A DNA stretch of 64,000 nucleotides from Schistocerca nitens. Its lineage: Eukaryota > Arthropoda > Insecta > Orthoptera > Acrididae. Of this stretch, positions 34,745 to 46,939 are shown one piece after another. Where the stretch lies: the NCBI RefSeq assembly GCF_023898315.1, contig NC_064622.1:173620178-173684177 (forward strand), written 5' to 3'. Made by a program: the position numbers and the translations under genes. Positions within the stretch are counted from its first letter, which is position 1, and every line of letters begins with the position of its first letter. The notes below the pieces were generated by a model, which did no database searches, was not told the origin of the DNA, and was given only the letters and a program-made list of their open reading frames with translations.

Positions 34745-35290
34745 TGTCGAATATCTATTTCTTAATACTATATTTTCTCATCTTCTAGAGACTAGTTCAT
34801 ATGGTGGAGTTCATCATAACTGTGTTTAGTTTTCCTACATATCTCCACCATTTGCAGTTCAGTTATGAGATTATCATTTTTCCAATGATTCATACTTAAA
34901 ATCAAACTGTAATGCAGCCCTTTTAACGTTTTTCTTTTTTTTCGTATTTTCGTGACGAAATGCAGAAAATAGCTCTTCAAAATTTCGTCAGTTCCCTCAT
35001 AGATACAATTGTTCTTTCTGGTGAATTTTGTGAATCTGGTTATCAGTTACATAATCACTATGGTACCTTCGTAAGGATACGTTTGATTTTCGGTACATAA
35101 ATCTTGTGTTTCTGAGAGTGAACTGATAAGGCTCTTTTTCACCTGTGTCAGTTTCCTTACTTGAGAACTCTCCAGTGGATATGAGGTGCGATCAGATGTT
35201 CTATCCATCCAACCATTCCGGAAACCTTTCTCCAGCCAACGCCGGTTCGAGACTGTTATGGTACTTCTTCAAATACTGCGAGAACCAAAC
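34745..35290. other. No recognised feature
   Basis: AT-rich spacer between two Tc1-like elements with no identified domain. Confidence 0.35.
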
Positions 35291-35291
35291 A

Positions 35292-36675
35292 TACACTATG
35301 AGATCAGAAGAATCCGGACACCTGGCTGAAAATTACGTACAAGTTCGTGGCAATTTTCGTTGGTAATGCTGGAATTCAGTATGGTGTTGGCCCACGCTTA
35401 GCCTTGATGACAGTTTCCACTCTTGCAGGCATACGTTCAGTGAGGTACTGGAAGGTTTCTTGCAGAATTGCAGCCCATTCTTCACGGAGGGCTGCACTAA
35501 GGAGAGGTATTGATGTCAGTCGGTGAGGCCTGGAAAGAAGTCTGCGTTCCAAAACATCCCTAAGGTGTTCTATAAGATTCAAGTCAGGACTCTGAGAGGG
35601 CCAGTCCATTACAGGGATGTTATTGTCGTGTAAGCACTCACCCTCAGCCGTGCATAATGAACAGTTGCTCGATCGTGTTGAAATATGCAATCGCCATCCT
35701 CGGATCCCTCTTCAACAGTGGGAAGCAAACAGGTGCCTAAAACATCAATATAGGCCTTTGCTGTGATAGCGCCACGCAAAACAACAAGGGGTTCAAGCCC
35801 CCGCCATAAAAAACACAACCACAACATAAGACCACCGCCTCCAAATTTTACTGTTGGCACTACACACGCTGGCAGATGACGTTCACCGGGCATTCGCCAT
35901 ACCCACGTCCTTCCATAGGATCGCTACATTGTGCACCGTGATTCGTAACTCCACACAACGTTTTTCCACTGTTCAATCGGCCAATGTTTACGCTCCTTAC
36001 ACCCAGCGAGGCGTCGTTCGTCATTTACCGATGTGATGTGTGGCTTATGAGCAACCGCTGGACCATGAAATCCAAGTTTTCTCACCTCCCACCTAACTGT
36101 CACAACGCTTGCAGTGGATCCTGATGCAGTCTGGAATTCATGTGTGAAGGTCTGGATATATGTCCGCCTATTACACATCACGACGCTCTTCAGCTGTCTG
36201 CGGTCTCTGTCAGTCAGTAGACGAGGTCGGCCTGTGCGCTTTTCTGCTGTACGTGTCCCTTCGCGTTTCCACTTCACTATCGCATGGGAAACAGTGGGTT
36301 CAATGGTTCAATGGCTCTGAGCACTATGGGACTCAACTGCTGAGGTCATTAGTCCCCTAGAACTTAGAACTAGTTAAACCTAACTAACCTAAGGACATCA
36401 CAAACAACCATGCCCGAGGCAGGATTCGAACCTGCGACCGTAGCGGTCTTGCGGTTCCAGACTGCAGCGCCTTTAACCGCACGGCCACTTCGGCCGGCGG
36501 GAAACAGTGGGCCTAGGGATGTTGAGTGTGGAAATCTCGCATACAGACGTATGACACAAGTGACACCCAATCGCCTGACCACGTTCGAAGTCCGTGAGTT
36601 CCGCGGAGAAAATGCACCTAATATGGAAAACGTATGTTTTTGGGGGTGTCCGGATACTTTTGATCACATAGTGTA
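35292..36675 (-). mobile_element. Tc1-like DNA transposon with well-preserved ends, interrupted by a SINE
   Basis: Terminal repeats tacactatgagatcagaaga (left) and, reverse-complemented, tacactatgtgatcaaaagt (right), both leading into atccggacacc, with TA at 35292-35293 and 36674-36675. The minus-strand transposase is in three frames: 35924-36277 (DNA-binding part and VVWSYESR), 35609-35893 ([14 protein letters not shown]) and 35376-35690 (DWPSQSPDLNLIEHLRD). The first catalytic aspartate, in the family WSDES, is tyrosine here; the second aspartate and the glutamate remain. Confidence 0.93.
36299..36498 (-). mobile_element. tRNA-derived SINE (family 1) inside a Tc1-like element
   Basis: Full-length. 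A perfect 13-bp duplication, gggaaacagtggg, lies at 36286-36298 and 36499-36511. It carries the cttgcggttccag variant also seen in the copy at 16837-17042. Confidence 0.95.
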
Positions 36676-36784
36676 CCTGCACGTAGGCTATTATTACGTT
36701 GAGTCGCCACTCCCAAATACTATCACGTCCTTCCACCCTGTGGAGGTGTCCACCTGTTGCTTTTGTCTCTCTCTAGTGTAAATG

Positions 36785-36980
36785 GTTTGGGCAAATGTAT
36801 CTGAGGTGGATCTTCGGAGCAAGCCTGATAAATTCCTCGGTGGATGTGGAAAACCACCTAAAAACCACATCCAGGCTGACGAGCACACCGGGACCTTCAG
36901 TTTGTTCCCCTTGTGGATTCGAACGGAGGCCGACCCGCCTCCTCGTGCCCCACCAGGTGGCGCCCTTCTTTTTTTTTTTT
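36785..36980 (-). repeat. Possible tRNA-like short repeat
   Basis: The minus strand has gttcgaatccac (box B-like) beside ggcgcc- and gaggcgggtcgg-rich sequence, and plus-strand gtggaaaaccacctaaaaac. It resembles another dispersed locust repeat that I partly remember. No target duplication found. Confidence 0.3.
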
Positions 36981-36982
36981 TT

Positions 36983-38490
36983 TTTTTACGCGTCAAGTTC
37001 CGTAGGACAAAATTGAGGAGCAAATCTCCAAGGTCATGGAAGGTGTCAGTACATTAAATTACAACATAAAAGTATTAACAGATAAAAATGAATGTTTATG
37101 AAACCGAAAAAAGATGGTCCATAAGTTTAAGTAAACGCAATTAATAATACAATGATATCTAGCTTAATTTTTCAATGAACTCCTCGACAGAACAGAAGGA
37201 GTGACCCATGAGGAAACTCTCCAGTTTCGATTTGAAAGTATGTGGATTACTGCTAATATTTTTGAATTCGAGTGGTAGCTTATTCAAAATGGATGCAGCA
37301 GTATATTTCACACCTTTCTGCACAAGAGTTAAGGAAGTCCATCCAAATGCAGGTTGGATTTCTGCCGAGTATTAACCGAGTGATAGCTGATTATTCTTGG
37401 GAATAAGCTAATATTGTTAACAAGAAATGACAGTAAGGAATGCCAACGTCAAAATACCCAGACTCGTGAACAGGGGTCGACAAGAGGTTCGTGAAGTTGC
37501 AGTGCTTATTGCCGGAACCGCCAGTTTCTGAGCCAAAAATATCCTTTTAGAATGGGAAGAGTTGCCCCAAAATATAATACCATACGACGTAAGCGAATGA
37601 AAATAAACAAAGTAAACTAATTTTCGTGTCGAACGATCACTTACTTCAGATACCGTTGGAACAGTAAAAATGGCAGTACTAAGTCTTTGAAGAAGATCCT
37701 GAACGTGGGAATTCCACGACAGCTTACTATCTACCTGAACACCTAGAAATTTGAACAGTTAAGTTTCACTAATCATATGCCCGTTCTGTGAAATTAAAAC
37801 GTCAGGTTTTGTTGAATTGTGTGTTAGAAACTGTAAAAACTGAGTCTTACTGTGATTTATCTTTAGTTAATTTTCTACAAGCCATGAACTTAGGTCATAT
37901 ACTGCTCTACTTGAAACCGAGCCAATGTTGCACACAACATCCTTTACTACTAAGCTACTGTCATCAGCAAACAGAAATATTTTAGAGTTACCTGTAATAC
38001 TAGAGGGCATATCATTTATACAAATAAGGGACAGCAGTGGCTCCAACACTGATGCCTGGGGCATCCCCCACTCGACAGTACACCACTCAGACCCCACATC
38101 ACAGCCGTTATCAACACTGTGAATAACGGCCTTTTCTGCCTGTTGCTGAAGTAAGAGGTGAACCAATTGTGAGCTATTCCCAGTATGCCGTAATGGTCCA
38201 ACTTCTGGAGCAATATTTTGTGATCAACCAATCAAATGCCTTAGTTAAATCAAAAAATAAGCCAAGGGTTCGAAATCTTTTGTTTAACCCATCCAGTACC
38301 TCACAGAGAAAAGAGAATATAGCATTTTCAGTTGTTAAACGATTTCTAAAGCCGAACTGTACATTTGATAGCAAATGGTGTGATATAAGATGATCAATTT
38401 TCCTTACACACACAGCCTTTTCAATAACTTTTGCAAACACTGATGGCATAGAAATAGGTCTAAAATTATCTAACGCCGTCGTCCGTCCAT
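36983..38490 (-). mobile_element. LINE (CR1/Jockey-like), 5'-truncated, poly(A)-tailed
   Basis: The poly(A) tail is the T-run at about 36968-36986. Reading leftward from 38490, the minus strand encodes reverse transcriptase pieces: SNVQFGFRNRLTTENAIFSF, GLFFDLTKAFDW, HKILLQKLDHYGI, and IFLFADDSSLVVK (the FADD catalytic box). The pieces lie in three frames with stops. The 3' half (37000-37860) is non-coding or degraded C-terminal sequence. I recognise it as an abundant locust LINE. Confidence 0.85.
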
Positions 38491-38494
38491 GTGT

Positions 38495-40380
38495 GTAAGA
38501 ATCAGAAGTTTCCTCGAAATAAACAACATTCTTACTTAGCGTTAATCTGCGATATTAAGCGAATCTGGGGTGTGTCTCGAAATTGCCATAATAGAACGTG
38601 AAATGACTTTGAAAATAAAGCTACCACTTCCATAATGAAGATATTAACGCAGCGCCGTCCGGTAACACTTTGAATAAGTCACGAAGCATATGACGAACGA
38701 AAAAGAAAACGAGAGGTCTTATTAGATTAGAGAATGTGGCATCAACACTGAGAACTGTGGAAGGCTACACCGTGAGAGAGGTTTGGTGAGAGCGCCCACC
38801 AAGTGAAATAACACCAATCTGCATCTGAATGTGTGGCCTAAGTGTGCGGGAGGAGCTTTCTTCAAAACAGCCCTGCTCTCCAGCTCGTTTGAATTTATTC
38901 CTTTTATGGACTCTGAAATGCCGCGTAAAGTGCAGAATAAAAGAAGAGCGCGTGATGTGGTGTGGTTGAGCGGAGGACTACATCAGCAGTCGCGAGGAAA
39001 TTCCTTGGTGTTTAGCGCCCACGTCGGGATCACGGCTGCGGTTCTGGGAATGTTATTTCTCGCTGCGGGCGGAAATTTTCTCACACGTGCGAACAAAGCA
39101 CAGGCACATACATATAGTCTTTAACACACCTGAGTAGAGGGGAAAATATAATAACTTCAATCCTGTGTGGCAGTTTCTTCGACGATAAAGGGAGCCATGT
39201 TTTATTAAAACTATTCAGTCGGTGGAAGACCCTAAACTGACTGGTTCCTCGAATAAAAATAGTGGTTGACAATTAGTATTTCAGGATCTATTTTTAACAC
39301 CTTTTTATTAGGTCGCTTTCTTATCTCTGTCCGTTTGGCAAAAATTTTGCAACTGATTTTAAACTAACTTCCCAGTGACTAGAAACTTTCAAAAACAGCT
39401 CACTTTTGGTCTGGTGTGTAGTGGAGCGTACTTTCTCCACCTCTATTTCCCGCTTTTCCTGTTTCAGTCGCGAATGTTCCGCTGTAGCATTGATTACTAG
39501 TAACCCATCATGTAAGCTCAATTCCATCTAATCTTTCACGGTCCTTTCGTGAGGTGTACGTAGGAAGAAACAATATATTCATTGATTAAAGTCAAATGCA
39601 ACTGAAATAAACCTTAAATACACCACATGTCTCAGTTGTTATCTCATCAAAATGTTTCATAACGATTGAAAACGACTGAAAAGTAGAATATAATTATTTA
39701 AATAATATTTTTAATAGAACACTTTTTTAACCAGGAATAAAAAATAAAGCAATTTCTCCTAGCGCCACACAGATTTCTAAACCCATACAGCCAGCCCTGA
39801 AAAATTGTGATTGTGGGTTTTTAATGATTTGACAATACCAGTAAATGTTAGAACCAAAAAAAGTGAAGCGCATCCGGTAGATAACTGCGAAGAGCGTAGA
39901 GCATAGCTGTCACTTGGGAAAAACCACAAAACACTTCATATCATTTGCAGTGCAATAACATTGGTAATTAAGTAAGTGAAATATTCATAAATGAACCACA
40001 TGTTTATAGTTTTAAATTTTACAAATATTGTCATGGCTATTAAAAATTCAGAAGCATAGATTTTCAGGCCTGTCTGTATGATATTAGGGATTTGTGTTAG
40101 CCTAGGAGAAATTATTTTATGATTTTTACTCGTTTTTTAAAACCTGTTGTATTAAAAAGATTTTTGATTTAAAGAATTATTTTTATATCAATCTCCTGCC
40201 TGGGTTAATGTGGCCAGCTACGACTTCCTCGCATCTGCTAACGTCTTCCTCTATGAGTAGCACTTACACCCAACGTCCTAGATTGTTCGATGTAAATATT
40301 CCAGTCTCTACTTCAGCCACAATTATTGCCGTCTACAAATCAAAATGTATGTCCTCGTCGATTCAGCCAAGGACTCACTT
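38495..40380. other. No recognised feature
   Basis: AT-rich DNA. A 97-codon plus-strand frame at 38831-39124 has no recognised domain. No terminal repeats noticed. Confidence 0.3.
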
Positions 40381-40383
40381 ATC

Positions 40384-41808
40384 TACACACATCAAAAACA
40401 GTTTTGTATCACCCTGGTTCCTAGAGTTCCTGAAGATAGACGTTGCCTGTGGATACTTTATCACGGACACAGTCCCTTTGACTGTTCGGAGATGTCACTA
40501 AACTCGCCCAAAGACGTAAACAACCATGCTTGAGCAGCGGGGGTCCGACAGCCGATCAGTTCCAGTCATTCCATCGGGAAGGAGGTACACGGCCCGAGTT
40601 GTCTGTAGTTCAACCATGCCGAAACGGTCAATACCCGGTTCCATCACGTCCGCGTTGTTACTTTGTGCCAGGAAAGGCTCTCAACAAGAAAAGTGTCCAG
40701 GCGTCTCGAAGTGAATCAAAGCGATGTTTTTCGGACATGTAGGAGATACAGAGAGACAGGAACTCTCGATGACGTGCCTCGCTCACACCGCCCAAGGGCT
40801 ACTACTGCTATGACGATTACCCATGGAGTACGGTGCGGAGGAATCCTGACAGCAACGCCAACATGTTGAATAATGCTTTTCGTGCAGCCACAGGACGCCA
40901 TGTTACGACTCAAACTATGTCCAACTTCACTCCCAACGTCCATGGCGCGGTCCATCTTTGCAACCATGCAGCACGGTACAGATGCACCCAACAACATGCC
41001 GCAAGGACCGCTCAGGATTGGCATCACGTTCTCTTCATCGATGAGTGTCGCATATGCCTTCAACCAGACAATCGTCGGAGCCGTAGTTGGAGGCTACCTG
41101 GTCAGGCTGAACGCCTTAGATACACTGCCCAGTGTGTGTAGCGGGGTGGACGTTTCCTGCTATTTTGGGGTGGCATTATGTGGGGCCGACGTACGCCGCT
41201 GGTGGTCATGGAAGGCGCCGTAACGGCTGTACGATTCGTGAATGCCATCCTCCCACCGATAGTGCCACCATATCGGCAGCATATTGGCGAGGCATTCGTC
41301 TTCATGGACGACAGTTCGCGCCCCCACCGTGCACATCTTGTAATGACTTCCTTCAGGATAACGACATCGCTCGACTAGAGTGGCCAGCATGTTCTCTAGA
41401 CATGAACGCTATAGAACATGCCTGGGATAGATTGAAAAGGGCGGTTTATGGACGACGTGGCCCACCAACCACTTTGAGGGATATGCGCCGAATCGTCGTT
41501 GAGGAGTGGGACAACCAGGACCAACAGTGCCTTGATGAACTTGTGGACAGTATGCCACGACGAATACAGGCATGCATCAGTGCAGGAGGACGTGCTACTG
41601 GGTATTAGAGGTACCGGTGTGTACAGCAGTCTGGACCACCACCTCCGATGTTCTCGCTGTATGGTGGTACAACATGCAATGTGTGTTTTTATGAGCAATA
41701 AAAAGGGGCGGAAATGATGTTTATGTTGATCTCTATATCAATTTTCTGCACAGGTTCCGGAATTCTCGGAATCGAGATGATGCAAAGCTATTTTTGATGT
41801 GAGTGTTA
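40384..41808 (+). mobile_element. Tc1-like DNA transposon, degenerate
   Basis: Left end cacacatcaaaaacagttttg and right end, reverse-complemented, cactcacatcaaaaatagctt, continue to match into ggttcc...gagttcc, giving terminal repeats of about 45 bp with ta at the tips. The transposase lies at 40526-41608. FIDECRICLQPDNRR holds the first aspartate, FMDDSSRPHRAHL the second (in another frame), and SLDMNAIEHAWDRLKRAVYG the third glutamate. All three acidic residues survive but frameshifts separate them. The last 150 codons (41132-41608) are continuous. Confidence 0.92.
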
Positions 41809-41809
41809 T

Positions 41810-43715
41810 CTTGAAAGTCTACTCAATGCTCAGCATCCTTCTCTAAAACGAAATTTCGAACGCTTTGATTCTCCTCTATTCCTGTTTACCAGGTTAACTC
41901 GCATACAATGCAATGAAGCTGCATTTCTAGATTTCTTCTTATTGTCTTCGGTTATCTTTTTTTGCATGGGTTGCTCCTCATCTCAAAGGCTCCTGGTTAT
42001 GGCTTGGAAGTTATGTTTGTAATTTTCATCATTTTCCTCGGTTTCGGTGATATTTCGTCTATGGACACCTTCATCCCATTTTGTCTGCCTTGGCTTCTAC
42101 TGCACTGCAATTACGGGGAAATCCGTTTCATTCTGCACTGTCGATGTTCTTCTATATCCGACATGCTTAAAGCGGCCATCGACTCCTCAAATGAAAGAAT
42201 ATGCTTCTCCTGTTCGTATTCAACTGCACTGTAATACTCTTTACTATAGCCAACAATTTTTACTCTCCCAGTTTCATTTCGTGTGTATTATGAGCTTGCT
42301 TCTTAATTGTTTGCTTAGGCACATTTGATATACGAGTACGTGCGCATTCGTTTAATCCATGTTCCCCATTCATGTATACTGTTACAGTTGAAGTATTTGA
42401 TCTGTGCTCCACTTTCCACAACGCCTTCCTTACTTATTGAATTAAAAACTTACGATAACGAATGCAAGAGAAAATTCATCATACCATTTCCAATCATTAT
42501 GTTGCATTAATAAGGCTAAATGTCTCTATTACAGGTCATTATACTAGCACGTGTCTTAAACAGTACGTTGTAGACAATGTAGCCATTTTCTTCTTATTGA
42601 TTTCCCACAGATAAACCATAATCAATACAGATTAATTACTATCTGAAAACTACCATTATTTCATGTCTACTCACAGATAATAAGACATTACGTTGCCACT
42701 CGCCCTATAACAGCAATTCTCATCGCAACGTACTCAAAAAATTTAGATGAGATCTCCAGAAAAATAAACGCTAGCTTCAGACGACTTGTTCCTCACACAA
42801 AGTACCAGTAGCTGACAATAGACTCAAAGAAGGAAGTAGTTCACGCTGACGTCTAGATGTCAGATAGTACAAGAAGTTCGAATTTTATAGTAGTGATACA
42901 AACCCGGAGCCGGCAACTCTCCCCTATGAGCAACGTGTCAGGTATGTGTAAAGTCCGTTTCACACCGGAGCAAACACAAGCGGACGAAAATTCTCCGTGT
43001 TGTAAATGATAGGCTACTGCGAGTAAACTGCATTGGGTCGTGTTCGGTTCGCATTTGCTAACATTCGCTCCAGTTCTGCTAGTTATCGGTCCATCACAGG
43101 AAGTTTGCGACCTCCCTGCTTCAGCAATATCAGCATAGAAAATTTTTGTCTCTCGTCTCGTCTAATTTTGTGGCTGTTGACGTGAGTCGCGTGAGCGATC
43201 GAATTGTCTGAAGAGAATTTAATGTTGCTGATAAAAGAGTAATGGTGTCATACGTGCTTCTGGTATCCAAGAGGCCTGCAGAACAAATGTCAAGGGAAAA
43301 GAAATATGTCTAGTACAAAAGATCTAACTGGAGACGTAAGGCAAAAGATAAATTCATTGGATGCTCGGATCAGGAAAGAATGAAGTGATCAGTCACAAGC
43401 TTTGTATTTATTTTTATTAAAAAGGTAAAGCGCAATAAATTTCTTTGAACGTAAACAAGCACAAATACGTATCTGTTATGCTAACTGTAATTTAAAATAC
43501 ACGAGAAACCTTTTCATTCACGTTGCTTACGATCGCGGCAGCGGTAATTACATGACTGATTTATCACTCCATGCTAGCGGATTTTTGATAATATATAAAA
43601 ATGGTTTATAGGGGATCAGGCTATCAGCCTGGTAATAACCAATACCTAGGTATTATCAAGTAGCCTGAGTGGCAGGGCGTACGTATATCTCAGATTTCTT
43701 TAATTATATTTTATT
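41810..43715. other. No confident feature
   Basis: Minus-strand fragments near 41810-41880 (KAFEISF.RRMLSIE) vaguely recall an RTE-type LINE C-terminus, but too little is conserved to call. A repeat-like stretch starts near 42955 (tttcacaccggagcaaaca). A 14-bp palindrome aatacctaggtatt lies at 43641-43654. Confidence 0.3.
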
Positions 43716-43733
43716 TCCATTATACTCGTGCTA

Positions 43734-44000
43734 GTCCGCAACTCGTGGTCTCACGGTAGCGTTCTCTCTTGCCGAGAATGGGGTCCCGGCTTCGAATCCC
43801 AGCGGGGTCAGAGATTTTCACCTGCCCCGAAATGACTGGGTGTTTTTGTGTCGTCTTCACCATCATCATTCATCTCCATTACGGTCGGAGGAAGACAACG
43901 GGAACCCACCTCCATTAGGACCTTGCCTAGTAGGCCTCGCGGTTCTCCCGCATCGTTCCCCTTCGCTCTGTCAAGAAGCATGCGACTTCATTTCCATTTC
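43734..44000 (+). mobile_element. tRNA-derived SINE (family 3), full length
   Basis: The head resembles tRNA-Gly: gtggtctcacggtagcg as box A region, an anticodon-loop-like ttgccga, and ggcttcgaatccc as box B. The body is unrelated to families 1 and 2. A perfect 12-bp duplication, atactcgtgcta, lies at 43722-43733 and 44001-44012. A 43-codon-scale open frame over it is fortuitous. Confidence 0.93.
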
Positions 44001-44079
44001 ATACTCGTGCTACGTAATTTAATAAAATTCTTCAAGTGCTTTGCAAGTGTTACTGCAGACATCAAAACTATCTTGGATG

Positions 44080-45472
44080 TACACTGACGAGACAAAAGTC
44101 ATGGGATACATCGTAATATCGTGTCAGACCCCCTCCTGCCCGCCGTTGTGCTTGGAATGGACTCGACAAATCGTTGGAAGTCGTCAGCAGAAGTATTGAG
44201 CCATATTGCCCCTATAGCGGTCCATAATTGTAAAAGTGTTACCGGGTACAACACGAACTGACCTATCGATTACGTTCTGCAGAGCAGAGTGACCGCGAGG
44301 TTTGAGACGTCATGCCACGGACTGCGCAGCCCCTCCCGCTAGAGGTTGGAGCCCTCCCTCGGGCATGGGTGTGTGTGTTGTTCTTAGCATAAGTTAGTTG
44401 AAGTTAGTTTAAGTAGTGTATAAGTCTAGGGACCGGTGACCTAAGCTGTCTGGTCCCTTATGGGTTCACACACATTTAAACATTTGATTACGTCCTGTAA
44501 ATGCTCGATGGGATTCATATCGGGTGATTCGGGTGGCGAAATCGTTCGCTGGAATTTTCAGAATGTTCTTCTAATAAATCGTGAACAGCTGTGCCCCGGT
44601 GACAATTCCATCGTTGTTTGGGAACATCGAGCCCATTAATGGCTGGAAATGGTCTCCAAGTAGCCAACACAACCATTTTGTGTCAATGATCGGCTCAGTT
44701 GGACCAGAAGACCTAGTCCATTCCACGTAAATAGAGGTTCACCACGATGTAACCCACACCAGCTTGCACAGTGTCCTGCTGACGACTTGGATTCATGGCT
44801 TCGTGGAGTCTGGGCCACACTGGAAACCCTACCATTATCTCTGAATCGGGTCTCATCTGACCACGCAACGGTTCTCCAGTCGTCTGGGGTCCAACCAATA
44901 TGTTCACGAGTCCAGGAGAGGTAATGCAGGCGATGTCGCACTGATATCAAAGACACTCTCGTCAGTCGTCTGCTGTCATAGCCCATTACCGCCAGATTTC
45001 ACCGCATTACCTAACTCATACATTCGTCGTACGCCTCACATTGATTTCTACGGTTACTTCGCGCAGTGTTGCTTGTCTCATGGCACTGACATCTCTACGC
45101 AAACGCCACTACTCTCGGTCGTTAAATGTAGGCGGTCGGCCACTGCGTTGTCCGTGGTGAGAGGTAATGCCTGAAATCTGGTATTCTCGGCACACTCTTG
45201 ACACTGTGGAGATCAGAATATTGAATTTCCTAACGATATCCGAAAAGGAGTGTTCCATGCGTCTATCTCCAACTACCAATCTGCGCTCAGTATCTGTTAA
45301 TTCCTTTCGCGCGGCTGTAATCACGTCGGAAACCTTTTTCACAGGAATCAATTGAGTACACATGACAGCTCCGCCAATCCTTTGCTCTTTTATACCTTGT
45401 GTACACGATACTACCGCCATTTGTATATGTGGATTTCGATGTCCCATGAAAATGTGAATAATGACTAACATA
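44080..45472 (-). mobile_element. Tc1-like DNA transposon, degenerate, interrupted by a SINE
   Basis: The left end tacactgacgagacaaaag leads to tcatggg; the right end carries cccatga near 45443. The minus-strand frame 45109-45471 contains the DNA-binding domain (KELTDTERRLVVGDRRMEHS, FNILISTVSRVCREY, GQRSGRPP). The frame 44636-44986 contains RHRLHYLSWTREHIGWTPDD and TVAWSDETRFRDNGR with the first catalytic aspartate. The C-terminal part is split by a SINE at 44280-44485 and is strongly decayed. Same lineage as 15453-16818. Confidence 0.87.
44280..44485 (+). mobile_element. tRNA-derived SINE (family 4) inside a Tc1-like element
   Basis: The head is diverged (gaggttggagccctccctcggg as the box B region); the tail is family 4 type (ctggtccctta, cacacatttaaacat). 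The duplication gattacgttctg (44268-44279) pairs with gattacgtcctg (44486-44497), with one mismatch. Confidence 0.88.
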
Positions 45473-45474
45473 AA

Positions 45475-46200
45475 TGCCTCCAGTTGCTAATGCCGAGAAT
45501 GTTAAGTAGCTTCTACCCTTTCTTCAGGTTATGTTATTCCTCGAGAATTGGTGTATTTTTATTTATTTGTTTTAGATTGAGAGTGAAATGTAAGCCTCTA
45601 CCGATATACGTGTGAAGTTCTGGAATAACGTTAAAGAAAAATCGGGGCTGCAAATTATTGTTCAGTGTGCTATCTTCATATATTTCACGCTTTACTTACA
45701 GATTTGAACTCTTACGTAAATTATTCTTTTTCTTTGGCATTTTCCATAATTCATCAAAAACAGTGAGCTCTCAATGCAAAATAATCCTCTGTGTACATCA
45801 ACGTTTGGCGCCGTGCCTCTAACACTATAGTGTTGGACCTTATGTACAGATTATTAGCACCAGAAAACTAAAACACAATGTTTACAGGCCTCGTTCGTAG
45901 AAAACTTTTCTGTTCCTTTGCCTACATTGCAGACGCTTGTTCACAGATGCAGGCATACGGCAGTGATCACTGTGAGACAAAATCGTTAAAGCCCTCATGG
46001 AAAAGTATTTACGGTTGCCTACGGAACAATTAACACCTAGCGCACATTAAAGCTCGCCATGAAGACCAAACGCCCAGGATATTGACTGACGTCAACATTC
46101 TCTTGTAAGATAATACCTGCCCCACATTGCCAAGGGTATATAATCTACACTGCAGAAGTTTCTCTGGGAAGCCCTTACACATCCTCCATACACTCCCGAC
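45475..46200. other. No recognised feature
   Basis: AT-rich spacer before the tetranucleotide tail of the next LINE. Confidence 0.35.
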
Positions 46201-46559
46201 CTCTTCTCATACATACACACATACATACATACATACATTGATCCTTGTTCCATGGATGAATAATACGACATTGCGGAATGCTGTAGAACGTGCCACTTTA
46301 ACATAAGTTTTCGTTACACAAAATAATTAATTAATTTTTCTACAGTTACTACTTCATATCTAAGAATTCATCTATTGAGTAGAAAGAGTTGTCATTCAGA
46401 AATTCATTTAATTTGCTTTTAAATGCTGGTTGGCTATCTATTAGACTTTGAACTCTATTTGCAAATGACCAAAGAATTTTGTGGCATCATAATCCCTTTC
46501 TGTGCCAAAGTGAGATTTAATCCAGAATAGTGAATATCATCCTTTATTCTAGTATTTAC

Positions 46560-46792
46560 TATTAAAAACAGTCTTTATCAGGATTTATTTATTAAGGTGA
46601 CCGGTTTCGACCACTACTGTGGTCATCTTCAGACCTACAAGTCGTATACAAAGCTTTAATTAGAGGGCTAAATACATCAAAGAAAGTACATAAAGTTATA
46701 AAGGTATAAAACGATGAATTACCATTGAGTAGAAACCTCTTTCTGCTGGAGAATCACTACTGGAGAAACCAGTGCACGTCTTACTATATATA
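46560..46792 (-). mobile_element. Penelope-like or related retroelement 3' end inserted in a LINE
   Basis: Non-coding insert containing a hammerhead-like motif followed on the minus strand by accttaataaataaatcc, an A/T-rich 3' end much like that at 33796-33810. Boundaries are approximate. Confidence 0.45.
46595..46636 (-). ncRNA. Candidate hammerhead ribozyme motif (minimal type I)
   Basis: Minus strand: stem I aggt (46636-46633), core CTGAAGA (46632-46626), one unpaired T, stem II gaccac-agta-gtggtc (six pairs), GAAA (46608-46605), palindrome accggt, cleavage triplet GTC ending at 46599, and stem I partner acct (46598-46595). Stems I and II differ in sequence from the copy at 33759 yet still pair, which argues for conserved structure. 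The unpaired T after the core is shared by both copies and is not canonical. Confidence 0.55.
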
Positions 46793-46939
46793 ATGGACCG
46801 CAACGGTCGCAGGTTCGAATCCTGCCTCGGGCATGGATGTGAGTGATGTCCTTAGGTTAGTCAGGTTTACGTAGTTCTAAGTTCTAGGGGACCTATGACC
46901 TCAGAGGTCCCATAGTGCTCAGAGCCATTTCAACCATTT
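46793..46939 (+). mobile_element. 5'-truncated tRNA-derived SINE (family 1)
   Basis: Begins inside the head just before the box B (gcaacggtcgcaggttcgaatcc minus its first part) and runs to the tail gagccatttcaacc. No clear target duplication, so it may have been cut by later rearrangement. Confidence 0.88.

Noticed and set aside
41810..42330. RTE-type LINE fragment on the minus strand (KAFEISF, RRMLSIE).
   Set aside because: Only a dozen residues fit, with stops inside. Too weak to annotate.
42955..43090. Possible terminal region of a Harbinger-like element (tttcacaccggagcaaaca).
   Set aside because: The recollection is vague, and no partner end or transposase was found.
46206..46237. (tatg)n run as an independent microsatellite.
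   Set aside because: It fits better as the 3' tail of the adjoining LINE, which ends in the same orientation.
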